Of a DNA stretch of 64,000 nt, positions 21,994 through 35,695 are shown one piece after another (the first letter of the stretch is position 1; each line of letters begins with the position of its first letter). Both the position numbers and the translations under genes were made by a program. The DNA is from Rotaria sp. Silwood1 (lineage: Eukaryota; Rotifera; Eurotatoria; Philodinida; Philodinidae): positions 30,209 to 94,208 of the forward strand of contig CAJNOP010000670.1 in assembly GCA_905250075.1 (NCBI GenBank), read 5' to 3'. The notes beneath the pieces were generated by a model. The model worked only from the letters and a program-made list of their open reading frames with translations. It was not told where the DNA came from and did no database searches.

Positions 21994-24900
21994 AAAAAGA
22001 TAAATATATATATATATACATATTAGTACAGTAAATGTATGTGTGATTTTGAATATATAAATTATCTAATAATTCATGAGAATTCTTTTTTTTTTAAAAA
22101 TAGTCTTCACAAGTTTTAATGTATACTTACATAATCAATATTGAAAAAGTTGTTTGTATGTGAACATATTTTATGATGTTAAATTTAAATAGCAATACTA
22201 TATACATCATTTTTGATATAAACTAATTAGAATCAAATAATCATATTGTGACTAACTGTGTAGATCAAAGAATTAGTTTGAATGTATATGTATTTATTCA
22301 TGCTAGGGACAGTATGATAGTAAGATTATAGGAGCACTTCGATTGCGACTATAGATATTTCTAATACATTTGTCTGTAACTAATTGTAGTTAATATCCAA
22401 GTATTGGTTTGATTGTTGTATCAATACATAGAAAGTGCGCGTGTGGATGTAGGTGTACAGAAGATATCACTTACACTAGTGTTCGGTGGTTTTAAAAAAT
22501 ATTAGAATCGAAACTGTTAAATCATTAGATAGATAATTTTTCAAGCTATGTCGAGTAAAATTTTATTTCTTCGTTCTTGAAATTAAAGATTTCATTATGT
22601 ATGTGTAATATTGTTTTGTTTAAGCACTGAAATATCCTTTGGCTTCAATCTCAAAATATATTTAAAGCTTTGGGTAACTTTTGGAATTACCAATCTCTGC
22701 ATTTCTTACCTCAGAGGAGAGAAAGAAATAAGCTAAATAGTCATGACATGAATGTTCCGATCAGTAGAAAAAATGTTTTCGATTACTGGATGTAGGTATT
22801 GGACTTGTCAACCTCTACAGATCCAGAATGTAAAGCTGGCAACATAGACTTAGTGCGAGTATTGTTACCTCAAATGTGAACTTATAAATAGTAATTTATG
22901 ACTTAACCAACCATTTTTTTGAGTTAATGAAACGATATGAACAAGATTTGTTTATCATAAGATGAATACTTCAATAAGTATGTATGTGTTAGCATTACAA
23001 CTTGGATCATCCAAGACAAATTTCACATCTAAGATTGAATGCGATCAATATTGAATTGAGAGAAAAACTGAAACAAAGCTCACATGAATGGTTTTATATA
23101 CAAGAACTGTTTTCGATAGAAAACTATTCATAAATATTCAAATCTTTACTTAATTTATTCATTGATGATTGTATTAATTGAGAAGTCATTGTGTTTTGTT
23201 AGTATATCGATAAGCATTCGAGTAGCACATCGATCTACAAACATCCTCATACTTAATGTAACCAATTGAAAGATATTTTAATTGTATTCGGCGCAATTTT
23301 CAAGATGAAAATAAGATTCCGCAGTTGAATTTTGGAAAATTCAAAAGTGACGTTCGATTATAAAATATTTATATTTCAGTAACAATTGAGAACTAACATA
23401 TCAATTTCATATCATAGATAGAAGAGAATAGTTTCATTACTTTTAATTTGTAAGGCGATCAGCATTCGCTTATAGTAACAGTCATACAAATTCAGAAGTT
23501 CCCAGCTATCATAGTTGAACAATGGTATTAATGCATATATTTTTTTTTCAATTTATTTTAGTTTTCCATTCTATTGAATTTTTGATACTAAGATCAAAAT
23601 GCCCGCTCATAAGAATAATAGTATCGCATGTCTAATTAAAATTATACCTAGGGTAGTATATACACAACTTTTTAATTATCACCTTTTGTTTAAGAAAAGA
23701 ACAGTGCCTATATGCTATATACACTTAAAGTTTGTTGTCGTTATTCTTTGAAAAATTGATGCACATACAAACTTATATATAAACTATATATTGATCTTTA
23801 TTCGCAAGGTTGATTGTAAACGAAAATGAAATTTTCAAGTTGTTATTTTTGTTTTCTCTTCTCTATTATCCATTACGGAAATACTATAAGTCAATTATTG
23901 CTGGAGGGTAGTAACACTTAATGATGACTTATAGTCACATTAAGAGAATAGATGGTCACATTAGTTCAAAGGTCTTATACACTTATTTATTTCAACTTTA
24001 AAATAAATCTGCCCTCCGTCCTATCGTATTGTACATAAGACAAAAAGTCGAATATGATTCTATTAAATGAACATACGTGTATGTATGTATAAGCATGTTC
24101 ATAACCACTTGAATGAACATTATAATCGTTTGTAGTTTTCTTTTTTTTTTCATCCGTCAGTGAATATTACTAATGTTCAAGTGTCTATACTCAGTAGGCG
24201 GAGCGTATGAACATACACATATCTAACAGAGTAATAAGTAAGAGAAATAGTAATAAATTCACCTGCTTGCTATTGTTGATTCATAAATTTCATATTTTTG
24301 ATCATACCGACAAGTTTTCTTTTTTTTCTCTTCGTGGTATGTTTGCATTTCTCAACATACGAGAAAAAAATTGGATATATGACATGCGTCATCCAGGTGC
24401 AACAATAAGATATCGTTGCTTCTCGTTCTTTGATCTTAATCGTGGGAATAACACCTTTTATCAGTCAAAAGCAAAAAACACAAAAAAATATTTATTGAAT
24501 ATTGAATTTTACAATGATCAATTCAAAACGAGCAAAAAAACAAGATTGAACAAATCTATGATGATACGAATTTCTTGCATTTCAACTATAATGATGGTTA
24601 TTATCATTTGATTTTACTTGAACAACAATTCTATTGTTTAATGAAACCACTTGATACAATAGGTTATATTAGTTTTTTTTTGTCTAATTGCAATGGATAA
24701 TTATCAAGCGATAATTGTTCCGAGAAGCACATGAAATTTCCTTGTCTTCTCATTAACATTCAAACATAGTTCATGTTAAATATACAAAGTAATTCCGTGT
24801 GAATAGCATAATTTGGTAGCATTGAGAAAAGAGAGAAAAACAAAAAATTGATTGCGTCAGTAAACATCGGATAATCATCTAGATCAACAAGATATAAAAA

Positions 24901-26520
24901 TACAACCTTCTATTTTTCATTGAGAATAATGTTGATTTTTCTCACATTGAAATTTTCGTTCATAACGAATGAACAATATGATGTTCAAATTTTTGAATAA
25001 ATTGAGATATAGTTACATCTTACATGATATTGATCTATATTTATTTGTATTTTGTTCATTTCGAGATTATATGAATTGATGATTAAGTAAAGAAAAAAGA
25101 AGTCTTTTGCTCAATCATAGTTTATGTTGCAATGTATTGTTTACTAAGTATTGTGTTTTGTCAAAATTGGCTAGTTCATAGAAGCAGATGAATCGATAAA
25201 ACAAAAAAAAGATTTTAATGGGTAAAGATTTTGATCAGAATTTGAATGTTTTTTTATTTTATTTTGATTGATCTAGTCAGTTCGATGAGCAAGATGCCAA
25301 GAACAAAGAAATTAGGTCCTGTGGGATTGTATAGGAAACTATTTTTCGCTCCATCTTTATTCTATATTGCCTACAATTGGCTAAAACTGAACAGTTTAAA
25401 TTGTAATTTAATTGGTTGTTACATTCAATTGTTAAAAAATCAATCTAAAATCATGAATTTCACCGTTTTTTGTACGTCAATGTTCGTTCAAGAGTCTGAA
25501 TATTCGACTTGAATGAGCAAAAAATTTCTTTGGATTGGCATAAAAAGTATTACGAATATTTTTTTTTCAAATGTTTTCTAATAATTACATAAAGCATTTT
25601 AAAAGTCTAATTAAAGATTCTATCGGCTGAAATCTGCTACTGATGAGACTTTGTTGTATCCAGTACTTTTCGACTGTGAGATATTATTAACTATATCTAA
25701 TGACTGTAAATTGTCAAATAGTTCAGGGATTTTATCGGATCTATCTTAATGACTTCGATTTAGGTCAATGAGAAAAAACTACATCGTTTACAATTCATAC
25801 TTCAGAGCTTTTCTAACTATGGTTCAATCTCGATATCACATCTTTACTACTAACTAAAAAGATATTATCTGTCCTACATCAATATCTAAACGGTTTTTTT
25901 TGCTTCTACAGAACTCTTGTTCAGTTTAACAGAAAAAAGACGAATCATGTTGATTTTTAATGTATACTATTGAGTTGTTAATATGGGTACTATTTCTATC
26001 CTATACGATCGTAGTTACAGGAAAGTTAGTACCCTCTATTGACATCTACACGACACGCAATAAAATTTGATCAGGTTGAAAGCAGAGGAGTTTGAGCAGT
26101 GCTTTTGAGAATTGATGAAGAAAAAATGAATAAAATTAGGAAACTTCATTGAAGAAAATCGAAAGTTTTTAAAGACGTGGGAGGATGACATCCCTGCATA
26201 CATCAATAAATAGAGAAAGTCTTTCGCTACTATCCTACGAATATTCCATTTATGAGCGAAAGCCTTATAATCACCGTTGACATGAAAGTTAAATGAATTT
26301 ATTTCGACCTACACTCGAACTATTTCCTCGCAAATATACATAAACAAGCAATTTAAAATCATAGATAAATATGTCAGATTAAATAAAATCTATTCGATAT
26401 ATGATAATTCTTTTATCTTGTGTTTATTTGATATAATCAAAATCGATGTATTCATCGAAAGAATTGATTTTGACACACACACACAACAAAGAAAAATCAT
26501 AAACAATTATATAGTATAGT
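21994..26520. other. Large intergenic region, no gene recognised
   Basis: Some 4.5 kb of AT-rich DNA. Plus-strand frames at 24207-24611 and 25246-25512 have no domain, no codon pattern like the neighbours and no splice support. I found no tRNA, rRNA or obvious repeat. It could hold regulatory DNA for the bHLH gene. Confidence 0.35.
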
Positions 26521-26526
26521 TTTATT
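26521..26526 (-). terminator. Polyadenylation signal of the TRPA gene
   Basis: AATAAA on the minus strand, 45 bases after the TGA stop at 26571-26573. Confidence 0.6.
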
Positions 26527-26570
26527 CTTATATTTAATAAAATTCAGATAAATTTTCTTGAATAATTTGT

Positions 26571-29500
26571 TCAAATTTTTTCTTCATTTGTTTTTAATAA
26601 AAAATTTTTTCTTTGATCAGTAAAAAATTTTTTTATATGATAATATTTATGTTTATTTCGATGAATTTTATTTGGATAAATAATTTCATTTTGATTATTA
26701 TCAATTAAATTTTTTACACGTTTTTTTAAATATGGTATTAGAAAATCAAATGTTGATAAAAATATTTCATAATCCATTATTAATTTAATACGCATTATTG
26801 AATATTTAACATTAGCACGTTCAATTAATGGTGGAATTTCACCAACAGCATTTGCTATAAGTAAATTCATAATTAATATTGTTATTAATATACAAAATAA
26901 TATATAAAGTAAAAATATTATTTGATAATAATATTGATTATTTTCATTTTCTTGACGATATAAATGTTCTTCATAATTAAATTCACCTGTAAGCATTAAT
27001 ATTGTACGAATTATTGCATCAAATGTATGATGATAAACATTTTGATTTTGTAATAACATATGAAATGATAAACCAAAACCAAGTATAAATATAATTAATA
27101 TTGGAATAAAACGTAAAAATTTTCGAAGTATAACTTCTAACATAACAACATAGATACCTGAAGCTGATAGAAATTGAACATAAATAACTAAAGAAAAATA
27201 ATTATAAATCTATTTAATTTCAATAAAAAACAATATATATATATATATATATAGAATTAACGTTGATGTTTTGTCTTATAGATTGTAATAGGACTGTATC
27301 ATGAAAAATTTCATTCTATATTTTGATTATATATTAGTTACTCTTCTCGATTATTAAAATACATGACGAAAAATATTGTCTCTTTTCTACATAGTTAGAT
27401 TAATCTATATTTCAGATGTGATAAGTTTGTTGACAATGCACTCTTAAATTTTCTAATCAAGAGGGAACATTTTCAACTGTCAAATCCCTTTTGAGTTCGA
27501 ACATTGTGCATAAGATAGATCCCAATGAGATATGAAAAATCCCAAAAGATTAAATCCCATTAGGCCTTCTGTCCAGAGTTATGGGCATTTTACTGGAATT
27601 TTAGCCTAGGACATGGTATATACGAACAAATCGAATGGCGGTATTTCAATCTGAGATTTTGCTCACAAACAGGTCTATTTATGAGTGGAATGATCCCACT
27701 CATAAATAGACCTGTCTGTGGACAAAATCTTAGGGCGGAATGCCGTCATTCAATTTGTCGGTATATATCATACCATAGGCTAAACTTCCAGTAAAATGTC
27801 TATAACTCTGGACAGAAGACCTAAGGGGATTTAATCTTTTGGAATTTTTCATATCTCACAGGGGCCTACCTTATGCACAAAGTCCGAACTCAAAAGGGAT
27901 TTGACAGTTGAAAATGTTCCCTCGTCAGATCTTTATCATTATTTTCAAAGTTTGACTAATTTATTAATTTATATTCGGATTCTATATAGATTAAATTTAA
28001 TATAAAATCAAATATAAATTTACTTAATGTTATCCATCCAATAAGAATACCAATAGCTCCACATTGCCATTGAAATGAACATCGAAAACGTATTGACATT
28101 TGCCATGAATAAAAATCATGTGAAAAAATAATACTTAAAATTAATGCAATTAATTCTAAAATATTTGATAAACCAAAAAACATTTTAAAACGTATACAAA
28201 TTAATAAAAGATTTTTAATAATATGTATTAATATTGTACTAAATAAAAGCCATTTTATCATTGTATCATAAAAATTTTTTTTTGTTAAAATAAATGATTC
28301 ATGTCGAAGAAGATTTAATGATATTGTTTCACAACTAACCGTTGATATTGATGCATTAAATAAAGAATAATAATATTGTGGATGATGTACACGTAGTATT
28401 GTAGATGTAAATGATGCTAAGAAAAAACCTAAAAACAAGACAAGCTGTCAATTTTTATTCACTTACAATGCTAGAATGTTTTAAGAAAATATTACTATTT
28501 ACTACCGAAGACGATGACTAGTTTTGACGGTAGTCTAAGAGTTTTGATACACTTTGTAAATCTAGCAATATGATGCAATGGAAAACACGTGTTTGAGACT
28601 ATTCTAACCTAAGATACTCAAATCTAAGGAAGATATTCGCCTGTCCAAGTTCCGTACTTTTCCACCATTTACGTTCTAAAGGTTTAATAAAATCGAGAAA
28701 TACCATAGAAAAGAAATAAAATCCAGAAGAAAGTTCGACTAAATTGAACCCATTTTCGTTTAACTAATCGATCAATAAGTGGATGTTTGAGTAAATCATA
28801 TTGATGATAGGTAATAATCATATAAAGAGGATGATTTTGTCGAAGTATATGTACATGATCATTAAATTGAGATGTATTATTTATATTCATTTCATTCTGT
28901 TGTTGTCGAAATTTAAAAAATGATAATAAAGTCCATTTTTTTGCTTTTATTGGCTGTAAATCATTTGATTGAATATGAGTATCTAGATACAACATGAAAC
29001 AAAACATTTTTCATATAATGAAACTTCATGTAAGACAAAAGTGCAATCGTTAAATATTTATGTTACTTAATCCAACTAACTCTGCAGTAACTCATCTTAC
29101 AAATGAATTTTCAATTTGATCATGTGATATACAGAAAACATCATATGATAATTATTATTCGATCAGAATGTGAATCCAGTCATCAGTGATTTTTTTACAT
29201 AATTTTCAGTACAACAGAAGTCGTAGCTTTCTAGCTTTCTTCTTTAGTGTTGTAGGTAAATATACCGTAAAGTCTGAAAATTAGTTCTTATGAATTATTA
29301 TTTTCTTTTTGTACAATTGGAATGTGTAATACATAGAGTGTTGCAAAAGTTTATCGAAAAACTAAACGTATAAATATTTTTTATACATTCTTTGAAACTA
29401 ATCAATAATTCATAAACGAGCTTTGAATTAAGCTTACTAATATGTTTTCTTTTGTTTTGAAATTGATATTTACCTTGTTTCCATTTAAAAATCGAAAATT

Positions 29501-32500
29501 GATCTTCAAGAAATTCATAATTAAAAATAATTTTATATGAATAATCTTCTGAACTTCCTATTTCAATCATAGATCGTGTAAATACTTCATTAGCTTCATA
29601 TGGCATATAACGAATAAGTTTTCTTAATGGTGTTGATAAATTTTCATATATACTACTATTATTATTTAACATTATTTGTACTTGTGCATTACGTAATGAT
29701 TTAGTCCATGTTTTATGATTAAGAAATTCATGTACAGTTGTTTGATGATTATTTAAAATAGCAATTTCTAAACTATTATAACCATCACAATTAATAAGAC
29801 GTACATTAGCATTATAATTAAGTAATAAACGAACAATTTTCCAATGACCATATTGACTAGCACGATGAAGTGGTGTATTATGTTTTCCATCAAATTGATT
29901 AATTGGTGCATGATGATGAAGAAGTATTTCAACACAATGATAACGATTATGTTCAGCTGCTTCATGTAATGGTGTTGAATCATTCATATCACATGACCAA
30001 ATATTAGCACCTTGATCAATAAGTAATTGCACTATTTCATAATGACCTTTCGAAAAAATGAAATAACATTTGTCTAAGTAAAAGTGTTTTTGTTTTTTTG
30101 GGCTATTAATTCAATTTTACCTTGAGCTGCAGCAAGATGTAAACTCGTTTTAAGTTCATCATCATAATCTTCACAAAGTACAATTTTATTTTGTTTATAT
30201 TCATTTGTTATATTTTCATTATTGATTATATGAAAGAAAAAATTCAACATGGAAAAATTACCTATTTTAGCTGCTTCATGAATTGGTGTACGTTTATTAA
30301 TATTCTTTTTAAGAATTAATGATAAATATTCTTTAATAAATAAATTTTTGTTATTAGATGATAGTTGTATTTGTAATAAAATATATTTTATTGCATTCAT
30401 TAACATTTCACATATTTTAAATGAACCATTTTTAGCAGCTAATAATTATATTTAAATTAATAATTAATGACGAAAGTTTTTCAAAAAATTAATAAGCTTA
30501 TCAATCGAGATTACATACATGATGTCGATACTAATGAGTTATGAATATCATGACAAGAGTTAGAGTCTTTAGCTTATTTCTGCTGGAACACTGACCCTTT
30601 TACAATAGTTTTTAACCGAACGTTGTGATTCTCCCCCGAAGCACTAGGGAAACTAATTTTTGAATTTCGATATAAAACTTTGCACTCAGACAATCCTTAA
30701 CGAGAATAGTGTCTTGTGAATATCTTACACCGCGTCATTGTTTCTATCTTAAAATACAACGATGGTAAAAGCATATCTTTTATATTACTCATAGATAATG
30801 TTAGATTTGATATTTTTATTTGAGGATAGAAGCAAATGAAAAACACCTGAACTTTTCACAATAAACTATTCTCATTAAGATCTCTCTTTTCAAGTTATTC
30901 ATAATCCATTAGGATTTACATGATGCTCATTGTACAGACTTAAAAAAGTGATTCATCAATTGGGCGATTTACCTCGTATATTCAAATTTACGAACTTCTC
31001 CTTTAATATTTTCTTTTATAAAAATATTAGATACCTGCATGAAGTATAGTATTTCCATGTCGATCACTTTTAATAAACATTTTATAATTACGAACATCTT
31101 CTTTAATCCATTGAAGACAATTTTTTAAAGCATTTTGACAATGACGTTCAATACAAATATGTACTGTTCAATAAAAATCTTAAGTTTAATATAAAATATC
31201 ATTTGAATTATACTTACAAATAGTTTTACCATATTTATCAATAGCTGTAATATTTGCATTATTGATTAAAAGAATTCTCATACAATCTTGATGATCAAAA
31301 TAACTAGCTGTTAGTAATGGTGTGTATCCTTGATAATCTTTAACTTCTAAATCTAAGTTTTCATTTTGATAATTAATTAAAACTTGTAATATATCAATTC
31401 GATTATATTTACAAGCAATATGTAATGGTGTTTCACCATATAAATTTGTTAATGTTAATTGAATATGATATTTAAATAATAATTGAATAATATCAACATT
31501 ACCTGATTTAACTGCCATATGAATAGGCATATAATTATCAATACTAGCTCCATAGATAAGTAGAATTTGAACTAAATTAATATTACCATATTCGCAAGCA
31601 ACACTTAATGCAGTTTTTTTATCTTTATTTTCAATTTCAAGATAAGATTTAAGATTATATTTAGCTGCATGTAATAAAAAATGAGCAGTTGTATTTCGAT
31701 ATATGTGATTTTCTTCAATATAATTTAATATAACTTGTTGAGATAGAGCAATACAATGTAAAGGTGTATTACCATTATCATCTTGTTGATCAATAATAGC
31801 TCGATATTCAATAAATAAACGAACACAATCAATAGCATTATATCGACATGCAAAATGAAGTGGAGTTGCATTGTTTCCATCAAGAATCTATTGTTAAATC
31901 AATTTTTAAAATATTTTCTATCAGAAAAGCTTTTAATATAATCTGTACTGGATTAAAATATGCAACATGATGAGTATATATAGATTATAAATCAAAAGAT
32001 TCTACAATATAGGCTTCAGTTTAGAACTTTCAACATGAGAATTTAGTTTTTTTTCGTGACTAACGAGAAGTCATTTTCAATTGATTAATCAATTTCTCAT
32101 TGTAAGTTAGTAGATTGTAGATTATGAACTAAGAAAAAAATCTCCCTAGGTTTTCATATACTAGCATAGAAAAGTGATTGTACTAGAGACAATTCAATAT
32201 GATCAGTAATTTGAGAAGTTCAAAAACGACTTTGACAAAATATTGTTGTTTTTGTTCGGAAAATCAACAGAAGAGACTTTAGGGTGTTTCTTATGGTCAT
32301 ATTCGTAAGCAATACATTTCTATGTTTATGCTTCAACAATTCTTACATTAATCGGAGCACCAAATTGAATCAATTGTTTAGCATTATGATAATTATTTCT
32401 CATTGCAGCATGATGAAGTGGTGTACGACCTAAAGAAAAACAAAAAACTAAAGAGATTATTCAAAATTATTTACCATGATTGTCTCTTCTTGATAAATCA

Positions 32501-33138
32501 GCTCGATGAGAAACTAAACAACTAATAGTACTTTGTTCAATAGAACATAACTAAATAAAATTGAATCATAAATAAAAGAAGTCTATAAAAAAAAAATTCG
32601 AACGAAAAACTTTATATTTCATCTTGAACTCATTATTTCCTAAACTTTTAATATATCTACAAGGTACAAACCATTGTAATTGATTTGTTATAAACATTCA
32701 TAGTGTTATTATTATGCAATATTTCATAGCGAGCTGCTGTATGTAATGGTGTTTCACCATCACGACCAACAAGATTAACATCTATAAATATAAAATAAAA
32801 ATAAATTAGATATTTATATCTATATATATTGCATACCAATATGAAATTCTTCAATAAGTTTTCGAGATAAATTTAAATAATTATATCGAATAGTATAATG
32901 TAATACTGAATATTGTTCATGATCAAGTTTTTCAATTTTACTTTTGATACTTGTTATAGATAAACCATTATTTTTCATTGTTGAAAGCCAGTTATCAAAA
33001 TATTGTTCATCACCATCAATTGCAGCCTAGATAAAATTTATTTTAAGCAAAAAAATTTTATACAACAAAGATCTTTTAATATTTTTTTTTGTTCACCTCA
33101 TACATAGACAATGATTGATTATGATCGATATATTCCAT
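26571..33138 (-). CDS. TRPA-type ankyrin cation channel
   Basis: Twelve exons: 33138-33097, 33026-32837, 32781-32672, 32550-32475, 32429-32347, 31887-31218, 31163-31035, 30438-30121, 30046-29474, 28982-28704, 28428-28024, 27187-26571. All phases agree and give 1163 residues, the usual TRPA length. Residues about 70-760 hold many ankyrin repeats (GETPLHTAARY, GRTPLHHAAM, NATPLHFACRY, GETPLHIACKYN, STPLHEAAEHN, NTPLHRASQYG). Six membrane segments follow: S1 FFWILFLFYGFFLASF, S4 region WQCGAIGILIGWITL, the SGIYVVMLEVILRKF linker as in TRPA1, S5 FIPILIIFILGFGLSF, a pore with LMLTGEFNYEE, S6 FLLYILFCILITILIMNLLI, then ANAVGEIPPLIERA. TRPA channels sit in the plasma membrane and pass Ca2+ in response to irritants, heat or touch. 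Two introns carry foldback elements (27461-27923 and 30480-30976). Confidence 0.92.
27461..27923. mobile_element. Foldback element, family A copy 1, in TRPA intron 11
   Basis: A near-perfect 463-bp palindrome centred at 27692. It begins GAGGGAACATTTTCAACTGT and ends with the complement. The centre is CAGGTCTATTTATGAG ... CTCATAAATAGACCTG. Internal blocks such as TCTGTCCAGAGTTATGGGCA and ATCCCTTTTGAGTTCGAAC are mirrored almost base for base. No coding potential. It lies wholly within the 836-bp intron between the last two TRPA exons. Confidence 0.85.
30480..30976. mobile_element. Foldback element, family A copy 2 (degenerate), in TRPA intron 7
   Basis: This 596-bp intron contains a decayed palindrome whose blocks align with copy 3 at 40846-41490: CTAATGAGTTATGAATA / CCTAATGAGCCATGAATA, TTTTTAACCGAACGTTGTG / TTTTTAACTAAGCACAATAC, and a right end ATTGGGCGATTTACCTCG. 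Arms are still complementary (CATGATG...CATTAGGATTTACATGATG). It is the most mutated copy and therefore probably the oldest. Confidence 0.6.
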
Positions 33139-33619
33139 TAGTTTTTAATTTTTCTCCTATAATCAAAACTATTTATCATATTCTTTTCACTTGATCTGTC
33201 TTTCTAGTAATGAGATCATATGGATTGATAACGTGTTATAGTTTCATTTTTTTTTATAAATGAATATCCTACAATTGATACTCAAATATCTTTAATCGAT
33301 GTCATTTCATATATTGACTGCTAAAAGAAAATAAGTTTATATGATGGTTTGACGTGACTCTGAATCGTTTTATATTATGTTAACAAATAGAAATCTTGCT
33401 AATACTTCTTTTTTTTCGCTTTAAATGACAGTATTTTATTCATATTCTCTGAAGCAGATCATATTAAATAATGAAAATTTCAAATAACATCAATCTTTAT
33501 TTATTATATAAAATTTCAAAAACTAATATGTTTAAGAATATTTTATTAATTCTGAATAGGTGATACAATTGTTTAATCCTTATCTCTTAAGAAATTAATT
33601 CGTTACAATATTTCTAATA

Positions 33620-34594
33620 TTAAGCTTTATCACCATAAGCAATGAAATAATGGAATGTAAAATCAATATCACTATCCATAACTTTTGCAAAATGTTCATG
33701 ACCTTGATAGTTCTTCATTTCAGATTTAGACATTGTAAAAATATCCTAAAGAGAATAAAAATAAAATATATTTTGATACAAATATTAATAAAATAATTTC
33801 AAAATACCTCTACTTGAGGATTTTGTAAATCTGCTGTTTTCAACATATCAATCATTTGTTCATGTGTAAAACCTTATAAAAATACATCATTTAATAAAAA
33901 AAATATATATGTACAGAATAACTTACCATGTTTATGAGCAACTACATGAGTATCTCCATGTATCTTTTCAAAAACTGCTTCAATATTTCCAGCATTAGCA
34001 AAATCAATGACCATCAAACGTCCTTTTGGTTTAAGATGTTTAGCAAATACTCGAGTCATATGTACTGGATCTTCAAAATGATGATATGATTGAACACAAC
34101 TATAATAATAAAATTAAATAAAATAATTTCTTTTTTTTTTCATTTCAATTAACATACATAATAACATCAAAAAGTGTTCCATCAAAATCTGATTGATCAT
34201 CTTTAAGAGAATCAATTTTAATACAATGTAATTTTTCTAGTGATATTCCTTGTTCTTCAACCTATGATAGAAAAACAAAAATTTGTCAAATTCTAAAATA
34301 AATAATTTATGTACTTACATTACGATTAAAAACTTCTACCATTCCTGATGCTGAATCAGCACCAACGATACGTTTAACATGTGGTAAAAGTTCAAATGCA
34401 ATAAGACCAGGTCCACAAGCAAAATCAAGTACTTCAGTACTGTTTGAATCGAATGAATATTTTTTAAGAATAACTGCTGCACATCGTTTTGCTATTTCAA
34501 CTGATAGTTCATTACGATAAGTATGTGCTTCTTTTGAAAAATGATCTGCATTTGCTTTTGCACAATCATGATGATGTGTATGATGTTCGGCCAT
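33620..34594 (-). CDS. Class I SAM-dependent methyltransferase
   Basis: Five exons: 34594-34319, 34261-34158, 34099-33927, 33872-33808, 33745-33620; introns 54-62 bp, phases consistent, 247 residues. The SAM-binding motif I is EVLDFACGPGLIAFELLP at about 55-72, with the acidic motif-II end VKRIVGADSASGMVEVFN. The central block reads DVIICVQSYHHFEDPVHMTR and the post-motif strand is KPKGRLMVIDFAN, all as in Methyltransf_11/25 small-molecule or protein methyltransferases. The N-terminus is His-rich (MAEHHTHHHDC), possibly metal-binding. Substrate cannot be told from sequence. The gene lies 480 bases upstream of the TRPA start on the same strand; its own start faces an AT microsatellite at 34621-34644. 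Confidence 0.85.
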
Positions 34595-34620
34595 CTTTAA
34601 TACAAAAAGAAATAAGAATG

Positions 34621-34644
34621 ATATATATATATATATATATATAT
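34621..34644. repeat. (AT)n microsatellite
   Basis: Twelve AT units, 27 bases upstream of the methyltransferase start codon. Confidence 0.9.
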
Positions 34645-34969
34645 GTAGTAAGATGATGTGTAGTCAGATGTCAAAGACCGATGACTAATGCTTTCTATAG
34701 CAGATTCAAAAGTCACTAATGCACTTTGATTGAACATATCGGTCAATGAATATTTTGGGATGATAATATATCAAACGACTCACAAATTTTTTCTGATTCC
34801 AATTCTGTAACTCTGGTTCGGGGCAAAATTTCTAGAGAGTTGTTTGAAGCTAGTTAAATTTCGATAGTACTGCCATCTTCAAATTTTCTCGATTATTGGT
34901 ATAACAAACACTATGTATGTTTTCAACGGAAAATTAGTCTTGAAAATTTTGACCTGTCTATGTCATCAC

Positions 34970-35481
34970 TAGTGCCCGGCGTGACCGCCGTGACTCACGA
35001 AAGTCACGGTCGTGACTGTGCGTGACTTTTTTCAAAGATCGTGACCGTGACCGTGACTGAAGCTTGGTCATGGTCAGTCACGCGAACTTCGAAATTTTGG
35101 AAACTCTTAAGGGGGCGTAGGTGAGCTTCGCGAAGCTACTCCCTCTGGTCATCGTTTTGGTACTTGTTCACTTTCGACATATGCTCTCACCCGCACTCTT
35201 TGATGTGTGAGCGTTAAATACGCGGATCAGTGTATGGAATATGTTTAAAGTGAACAAGCACCATCGTTTTTTATGAAAAATTGGGAAATTTCTAGTATTT
35301 GCGATTTTGGAAACCCTGAGGGGAAGTTCGGACACCTCCACGAAGCTACTTCAAGCCCCCACGGCCATCACTTTTAATAGTAAACGAAAACTTTGCAATA
35401 GCTCTTTTTCGAAAGTTTTTTTAATATTGAGGAACCAGAAAGAAGAGCCGTGACCAAAAAAGTTGGTCACGCCGTGGTCTA
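34970..35481. mobile_element. Non-autonomous hAT-like element with CGTGAC subterminal repeats
   Basis: A 512-bp segment with terminal inverted repeats TAGTGCCCGGCGTGACC (left) and GGTCACGCCGTGGTCTA (right, complement TAGACCACGGCGTGACC). The flanks are GTCATCAC (34962-34969) and GCCATCAC (35482-35489), an 8-bp target duplication with one mismatch. TAGNG-type ends plus 8-bp duplications are typical of the hAT superfamily. The left 120 bases hold about ten CGTGAC/GTCACG hexamers, as expected for transposase-binding subterminal repeats. No transposase frame is present. Confidence 0.7.
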
Positions 35482-35695
35482 GCCATCACACGGTATCTTT
35501 AAATAATATTAAGTCGTATGCTTTATTTACATGATAGCGATGATGATTAATGATGAAATTTTTTATATCTAATATTATTTCGATATCAGATTGCTTTTTT
35601 TATATTGAAAACATTTTTGATACACTATTTCTAGCTTTTGTTGGTATATTAGTATTTTTTTTGTTCTACTAGTTTACTGATGATTTTTAATTTAG

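Noticed and set aside
24207..24611. 134-codon plus-strand frame in the large intergenic region
   Set aside because: Lysine, phenylalanine and isoleucine rich as expected from AT-rich noise; no domain, promoter or splice context.
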